From Cryptolaemus montrouzieri (lineage: Eukaryota; Arthropoda; Insecta; Coleoptera; Coccinellidae), in assembly GCA_013387265.2 (NCBI GenBank), contig JABFTP020000185.1, positions 30,387,581 to 30,451,580 of the forward strand: a stretch of 64,000 nucleotides of DNA. The letters are read 5' to 3'. The notes beneath the pieces are model-generated. The model was given only the letters and a program-made list of their open reading frames with translations, had not been told where the DNA came from and did not search any database. Positions 57,520 to 64,000 of the stretch are shown in pieces. How positions within the stretch are numbered: the first letter of the stretch is position 1; every line of letters starts with the position of its first letter. The position numbers and the translations under genes are program-made.

Positions 57520-59900
57520 GACGGTCATAGAGCCTCCATTAGTGCTCATTTACGTTGAGCGTATGGCTAAGGAGATATCCCAGTCGATCGAGTCAGCGTA
57601 TCATGGTAACTGTCCACTTAGGAGAAAGCCTGGAAATGAGCCAACTTCATGGAGAAACCCTGCTATCGAAAAACGCAGAAAAGAAGTTCGGAGACTTTTT
57701 AAGCGAACTAAAAATACCCGCAAATGGGACCACTATCGTTATACTCTTACATCCTATAATAAAGAAATTAGGAGGGCGAAATGGGAATCCTGGCCCTGGT
57801 TCTGCGGGGTGGTGGAAAGTACAAAGCTGCCAGAGGCGTGGTGCTACCCATTGGAACTGTAGAAGACCGGACACGGACTCTGCAAGAGAGACTTTAGAGA
57901 TTCTTGCGAGAATATACATTTCCCAGAAAGGAGGTTTCTTGATATCAGTGACAGCTGTGACACCTTCGTCCTGAAGGGCCTTGATAAAAGGCCAAAAAGG
58001 AACGATTGGAAGAACGTAATAACGATCATATAGCCCGGAGCAGTTAGGTGGATTCACTCATTAAAGTCATTTAAGGCTCCTAGTGAGAATGACATCATGC
58101 CTGCTTTTCTACAATAAGGAGTAGACATCCTCCTTCCATATCTCATTAGGCTCTTCCGGTCGAGTCTGGCCTGAAATGTTGTCCTGACCAGCTGGCGGAA
58201 GGTTATGGTTGTATATCACTAAGGGGTCAATCGAACTCACAACCTAAATCGTTTAGACCGATAAGTCTTATGTAATTAGTTCTGAAAACCCTGGAGGTGT
58301 CAGATGGATTCATCAGGACCGATGTGTTATGGCTGAGGCCTCTGAGTGAATAATACGCCTTTCAAAAGAATAAATCAACTAATCTGGCACTTAATAGACT
58401 AGTCGGGAGGATCACCCAGTCTCTGGACCGCGAGGAGACTGCAGCTGCAACCTTCATGGACATTGAGGGTGCGTTTGATACGACCTACACTCATTCGCTA
58501 TGTGAAGCTACGAGAACCAGAGGAGTACCGAATATTATTGCGGAATGGATTAGTTATATGCTAAATGCCAGAGTGATCAACACTTCCTTGGAAGGGGAAG
58601 TAGTCAGTTTTGTGGCTTGCAGCGATTGCCCTCAGGGAGGAGTATTATACCTACTGGCAATAATTGACGCACTGAATGTACATGTACAATCGTACGCTGA
58701 TCATGACTTCAGGAGACTATTTCGGCTATTCAGGGGAGATGTGAGAGTGAGAATAAACCTTCACAACACCCTTATGGTACCATTCACCAGGAATGAGAGC
58801 AATCCCAACTCAAGCTCTCTAAATTGCAGAGAACGCCTGGCATGATGATTACTGGAGCTTTTCGTTTTACACCCACTGCGGCCTTGGAACTGATACTAGG
58901 CCTTATCCCTCTTCACCTGGTGATCAGAGAAGCAGCTAGAATGGCTACCTACAGATTCCATCACCATTACCGAAATGTACGGGTATGATTAGCTTCGTGC
59001 CCGGCGCTTTACAGTCTGAAATTGAGGACATACTTTTCTAGGAACAAAGTTTGACATAGTAATACCTGAAACCAACATTGAGCTGCCATTCCAGATCATC
59101 ATTCCTAGTAGACGGGATTCGTCCAGTTCCAAGGACCGTTTACTTGAGGGTCCCTGTTAGTACACAGACGGCTCCAAACTGCAAAAAGTGTTGGAGCTGG
59201 CGTCTATGATCAAGATGCTGCCAAGGAACAGCTGCTCTGTCTTGGCGAGCTTGCGACTGTTTTTCAAGCAGAAATATTCGCCATAGACCATTGTGCTGAC
59301 ATCTTGCCTGCGAGGGGATTAACAAACAGGTCAATAAAAATCATCACCGATAGCCAGCTGCACTTTAGCATCCAAGATCTGTACGTCACTTATGGGGCAG
59401 GAATGTCACTCCACCGTTACCAAAATGGGAGAACGGAGCAGGCTTCGTCTGATGTAGGAATCCGGACACTTGGGCATCAAGGGCAATGAGAAGGCGGACT
59501 CATTGGTTGTTTGAGGAACAGGCTTGGGATTCATCGGTCCAAAGCCTAGGTTCGGAATTCAACTGCAAGGATGGGAAATAACTGGTGGTTGGACTTGAAG
59601 GTACGTGAGAACTGGATGAGTTCCTCAAGTAGCAGACACACTCGACTTCCCATCAGTGGATCTTTCACTGCGAGAGCCAAGGTTTAGCTTTAACTATCCC
59701 GGCTAGACCTGAGAGTTCTAACTGCCATACCTACAGGGCACTGTCGCCCAAGAAATCACGTAAACAAGTTAGCATTGATTGATGATCCTTCACGTAGACA
59801 ATGGAACATGTTATGTGCGAGTGCCGAGCTGGGGACAGAGTCAGGAAGAAGGAACTTAGATCTAACAAACTGAAGCTGAATTTAGCACAGAGTATGCCAC
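57520..59900 (+). pseudogene. LINE with C-terminal RNase H (I/R1-like group), decayed
   Basis: Plus strand: VERMAKEISQSIESAYHGNC, SWRNPAIEKRRKEVRRLFKR (linker after the endonuclease), an RT part with MDIEGAFDTTYTHSLCEATR (motif A, 58455) and CSDCPQGGVL (58615-58650), a YADH scrap (58692) where YADD is expected, and an RNase H domain: YTDGSK at 59160, LATVFQAEIFAIDHCADILP, IKIITDSQ and HLGIKGNEKADSL (about 59470-59510). Frameshifts in every domain. The exact clade is uncertain. A rearranged relative lies at 31030-32420. Confidence 0.8.
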
Positions 59901-59939
59901 AATAGACCACTGAGTAGAAGTGTCCGAGCTGCTAAGCAG

Positions 59940-61030
59940 CCCTCACTCATATTCTATATATCTATCTAGTTGAGATTTTATGAAGGGAAGTTACGGTTGT
60001 TTTTCTGATACGAGACGAGCTGTTGAGTGCGCCATGTCCAGAGATTATTCAGATTATATCGCCGAAGCCGAGTCAAACATCTTACTTCATTGTACCAGAA
60101 TTTGGAAATATATCGAGAGCATCTATAAAGGTGGTGGTATCCTTGATTCTATGACAGATCTGTTATTGGTCGTTTGAAGGTGTGTAAGTCTTTCGCAGAC
60201 GATTTTAGATACCTTGGTTGATGAAACCCATTCTGTTATGTTTACTTGTGGGCGTCCTGATGGGGAGTGATTGACAATATTTGTATTATAACTTTTTGAA
60301 ATATTATTCATAATACCAAAAATAGTTGCGGACCGAACCTGATTTCAATTTGTGTGTGTCAGAAGGTGTCATTTCCTACTCTTTAGAAACTTTTTAATGT
60401 AGTTCCAACTCATAAGTCTGGTCAAAAATCTCAGATTACCAATTATTGATTCAATAATTTCTTTCCAAAAAGTTTTTGATGAAATGATATCTGAATTACT
60501 CTAACCCACGTTCGTTCTACCGTTATTGAGAAGCAGCATGGTTTCATGAGTCCACTGAGACTAATCTTTTCTACTTCACTATGTTAGCTCATGTATCGAG
60601 GATATGTCCTCAGTCGATTGCATATAAACTGATATTTGAAAAAGCATGCGATAAAGTTCTGATTATAAGTTTGTTTTACATGTTAGAGCGTCCTTAGGGC
60701 ATTCATGAAAGCCTTTTATCATGTTTGTGTGATTTTCTCTCAGCTCATTCTCAGTGTATTTCGTGCAATGTTTTTTCTTTGATCTTTTGATATTTCATCC
60801 GGTGTTGGCCAGGATACCCACCTGGGTCCAATATCAATTTTTCTATTTAATAATGATTTGCAGGAAGTTTTTAGCGACTGAAAATTTTTGGTCGTTGCGA
60901 ATGATTGTAAAATTTTTAAATGTGCTCGTAGAAGCGATGATTAGATAATTCTCCAAGAGTATTTAATAGATGGTGTATTAGAAATGGAATGAGTGTAAAT
61001 ATTCCTGAGTGTTAAATTTTCTAGGCAGTT
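59940..61030 (+). pseudogene. Jockey/CR1-like LINE RT fragment, heavily decayed
   Basis: Plus-strand scraps in several frames: a CTRIWKYIESIYKGGG linker, QHGFM with ESTETNLF-like text near 60535, IFEKACDKVL (motif A, about 60635), GIHESLLSCLCDFLSAHSQC (60700-60760), then VLARIPTWVQYQFF where a GVPQGSHLGP-like box would fall, and a frame with NNDLQEVF (about 60850). Nearly every conserved box is shifted. Its relationship to 7525-7970 is possible but not certain. Confidence 0.65.
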
Positions 61031-61889
61031 ACGGATGTTTTGTTTTATTTATATGATCGACTACATTAAAAAGATTGCGTTGTGTAAATTGAGTATTATA
61101 ATATTTTATTGTTTTTGTAATCTATACACTTTCAAATGATAGTATTATTAAAGAGTTTGTGATTATTTATCCACTGTACCAAAATCTATATTCAAAGGTC
61201 TCCGTTTATAAATTATTATTATAATAAAAATTACCATCCACAACTTCATCAATTTTTTTCTGTATTTAATGATTAACAATATCCAATATATTGTATTGAC
61301 ACAAACTGTAACGAATTAGTTCCTCGTTAATACTTTTTTATAATGTTTTCTGTGATAGCACTGCATGCCTTCGTAATCGTGATTTTCAAATTATCTGAAC
61401 TAATTGGTGGTTTAGCATAAACCGTGCTTCTAAAATATTCCTGGAAAAACAATCTTATGATATAACGTCGGTTGAATGTTCAGAAATTCGGTAACATTTG
61501 TGTGGAGAGGCTTAATTTTGATACCACTACATTTTTTGGCGTTCGGGAGAGATATTTTCTCTATTGATTCAGGAAAATCATCTATAATAGATATAGGTAG
61601 AGTAACAAAGTTGAGGTCTCTGTTTGAAAGTAAGACTGAAGAAACGAGTGGGGATTTTCTGTAGAAGTAAAAGTGACTATTGTGACAACTTATACAACAT
61701 TACTGTGAAATGTTAACAAACTGATTAAGATAGATATGACTGACTGCCCAAATTAACATTATCATTGAGCATTATATTCACATAAGCAATGAACTCTAGT
61801 CTATGCTGAAAGTTACCAAGTTTCTCCTTTTCACTGAAAAATAAGCTAAGGAAAATTTCAACATACTCCATCATATCAATTCCCATATT
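61031..61889. other. No gene recognised
   Basis: AT-rich; the 62-residue frame at 61476 has no recognisable motif. Confidence 0.45.
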
Positions 61890-63205
61890 ATCACTCCACT
61901 TGTTCCCAGTTCTCGCTTGTCCAAAGTGATGGAGGCAGTCCTAAATGATGATATCATCAATTATCTTGAGTTGCAGGGAATTATTAACGACCGTCAGTAT
62001 GGTTTTCGCAGGCAAAGATCGACAGGAGATCTGCTCGCCTACGTCACTCATGTTTCTACATCAACTATGGAAAAACATGGGGAATCTAGAGCAATAGCCC
62101 TGGATATCTCTAAAGCCTTCGATAGGGTTTGGCATGCAGCCTTGTTGAATAAACTTGCTGCAAATGGGCTTCCCGAAAAATTGCAGGGTTGGATAAGTAG
62201 CTTTCTTTAAAATAGATCAATACAAATTATGGTCCACGATATAACATCTGATTGTTTCCACTTACAAGCAGGAGTACCTCAGGGATCCATTCTTTCGCCA
62301 ACCTTGTTTCTGTTGCAGATAAACGATCTTCTGTCATCTACAGAAAACAAGATCTTCGGTTTTGAGGCGATTGTACCCTGGTTTCATCTTTCAGTAGTCT
62401 GCGGCCGATTACAGTTGCGGAATCTCAGCGTCAGAGGTGTCAACAAATTAATTACTTAAACTCTGACTTAAAGAGGATATCTGAGCGGAGTCAGTAAAAC
62501 CTGGTGAGCTTCAACGCAAGCAAGACGCAAGCAACTACGTTTTCTAGAAAGGTTGCTGCTAGAGAACCTCCTCTAATGATGCAAGGCCAACAAATTGCAT
62601 CCAAAGATTCGATGCACCTTCTCGTAATAACGGTCAACTCCGGGTTTTGCTGGCATGAACTATAGCTAAGTCGGCATCAGCTAAACTTAGTTTTCTTTTC
62701 AGAGCCAAGCTGCATTGGAATATTGTTCCCATTTATGGTGATCTGCGCCAAAACATTCGTTGTGGATGTTGGTAGTGTACAAGAACGGGCTGTGCGCCTC
62801 ATCGACCACCCGGAGATCACCCGCGATCTCCAACCGCTGGCTCTCAGAAGGCAAGTTGATTCTCTGTTTTACAGATACTTCCACGGAAGATGCTCGAAGG
62901 AGCTGAAAGACCTTGTTGCCGCAACACTAGGCTGGCGGGCAAGAAGTGCTCATCATATGGCGATTAGAATTCTTGCCTTATTTACATTACACTTGACGAC
63001 CCCTCGAACCTCTATCTGATAGAATTCCTTCGTTTACAGGGCCGGTGAGCTGTGGAACTCGCTTCCGTCCAACGTCGTCCTGAAATCCTACAATTTGGCC
63101 CTCTTCAAGAAGTGAGTAACCAGACACCTCAATTCTTCCTAGGCGCCCACTCATGGGGTGTAACAGGTTCACCTATTCCTTGGAAGCGCGCATAAAAAAA
63201 AGCAA
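61890..63205 (+). pseudogene. Jockey-like LINE, same family as 37383-39800
   Basis: Plus strand: LSKVMEAVLNDDIINYLELQ, GIINDRQYGFRRQRSTGDLL, SRAIALDISKAFDRVWHAAL (motif A), a stop at 62209, then CFHLQAGVPQGSILSPTLFL and NKIFGFE, where FADD is damaged by a frameshift near 62365. The post-RT part has RAVRLIDHPEITRDLQPLAL and YRYFHGRCSKELKDLV. The 3' end GCGCATAAAAAAAA at 63189-63202 gives the poly(A)-type tail. Truncated 5' relative to the other copy. Confidence 0.88.
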
Positions 63206-63356
63206 GTGAAAAAACTATAGTTTTTATAGTGATTTTTGTCCGTAATCCAGATAGATAGTGCATATTGACGATAAAAGACTATCTATCGGCGCAATTTGAA
63301 TGAGAAAAAGGTACGAAGATGTGAGAATGACGAATTAAGAGAAAACAGTTTTCGTG
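63206..63356. other. No gene recognised
   Basis: Spacer between the LINE tail and the tandem repeat. Confidence 0.4.
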
Positions 63357-64000
63357 AAAAACGCCCCAAGCTATAGCTTCTTCAATTATTGATTGATCTT
63401 AATGAAACAAAAACCGAATTAAATTTTGAATGATATTTTAACAGTCTGAAACATTGTCACTGATCTACCACTTCCGGAAAAACCAGAAATTGACCTTCAC
63501 TAGGATTCTTCAAATGGTAACCTCATTTTTGTGATACTTGCTTGTGCGAAATAAGTATCATTTGAAATAATGTATTTTCTGAGAAAATAGTTACCGAAAA
63601 ATTTCAATTTCGGAAGAAAACTCACATTTCTAATTCGTATAATGGGTTACTGTTTGAGTTAGTGCTGAAATCTTTCTGACCTTGAAAGTGTTTTGGTTGT
63701 TATTTCAGTTTTTGACAAAAACGCCCCAAGATATAGCTTTTTCAAGTGTTTATCGAATTTAGTGAAACAAAAACCGAATTGAATTGAATATTCTTAACCA
63801 TAGTCACTGATCGGAAATACCAGAAATTGACCTTCACTAGGGTTCTTCACAAGGTCACCTCATGTTTTTTCAATACTTGCTTCTGTGAAATAAGTATCAT
63901 TCAAAATAATGTATTTTCTGAGACAATAGCTTGTCGGAAAATTGCCGAAGAAAACTCATACATCCAATTCGTAGAATGGGTGACTGTTTGAATTAGTGAT
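63357..64000. repeat. Tandem repeat, ~360-bp period, continuing past window end
   Basis: The marker ACGCCCCAAG occurs at 63361 and again at 63721, exactly 360 bp apart. The following sequence matches through the unit (AACAAAAACCGAATT, ATTGACCTTCACTAGG, AATGTATTTTCTGAGA) with small indels that shorten the second unit by about 26 bp by the window end. No coding frame. It contains a CACTTCCGG half-palindrome in unit 1. Confidence 0.87.

Noticed and set aside
63357..64000. Possible CRISPR-like array
   Set aside because: Two long (about 360 bp) similar units without spacers, in a eukaryotic setting; a satellite-type tandem repeat.

Overview
This is an AT-rich, intron- and transposon-dominated window from an insect nuclear genome. 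The evidence is two spliced host genes on the minus strand, one of them a typical insect CLIP-domain serine protease homologue, plus insect-type non-LTR, Ty3/gypsy, Ty1/copia, hAT, Tc1 and mariner elements. The element mix would suit a beetle, but the order cannot be settled from the sequence. I see no bacterial genes, rRNA, tRNA or CRISPR array.

Host genes. (1) A CLIP-domain serine protease homologue (prophenoloxidase-activating-factor-2 type) in four coding exons at 35972-35782, 29389-28978, 22229-21998 and 14044-13740. All splice phases agree and give 379 residues; the catalytic Ser is replaced by Gly. Its three introns (6.4, 6.7 and 8.0 kb) are filled with transposons. (2) The last two exons (56846-56725 and 49239-48991) of a membrane-receptor-like gene whose tail carries tyrosine motifs; the rest lies beyond the part I could follow.

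Layout. 1-7520: a broken gypsy element on the minus strand, split by a copia/hAT-like block (about 1563-4003), with a restriction-like-endonuclease LINE inside its right LTR. 7525-13050: a LINE scrap and two long-armed mariner-like elements. 13050-36000: the SPH gene with hAT-in-Tc1, IS630-like, mariner, long-arm mariner, Tc1 and LINE debris in its introns. 36444-39800: a hAT copy joined to a jockey-like LINE. 41260-45560: mariner-like remnants, including a 2.8 kb element with modular arms. 45560-47640: a LINE split by an 887-bp mariner derivative, then a MULE-like scrap. 48990-56850: the receptor gene tail, with Tc1, hAT, RTE-like LINE and IS630-like copies in the intron. 57500-63210: three LINE fragments. 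63357-64000: a 360-bp tandem repeat running off the end.

Most interesting signal. The long inverted arms of several CAGGGTG-type elements are nested palindromic modules. At each module boundary the inner element is bracketed by TA, and the sequences outside it are mirror images meeting exactly on that TA (for example GGAGC-TA-GCTCC). This recurs in at least four different elements. It implies either repeated insertion into palindrome centres or growth of terminal repeats by inverted copying of the flank.
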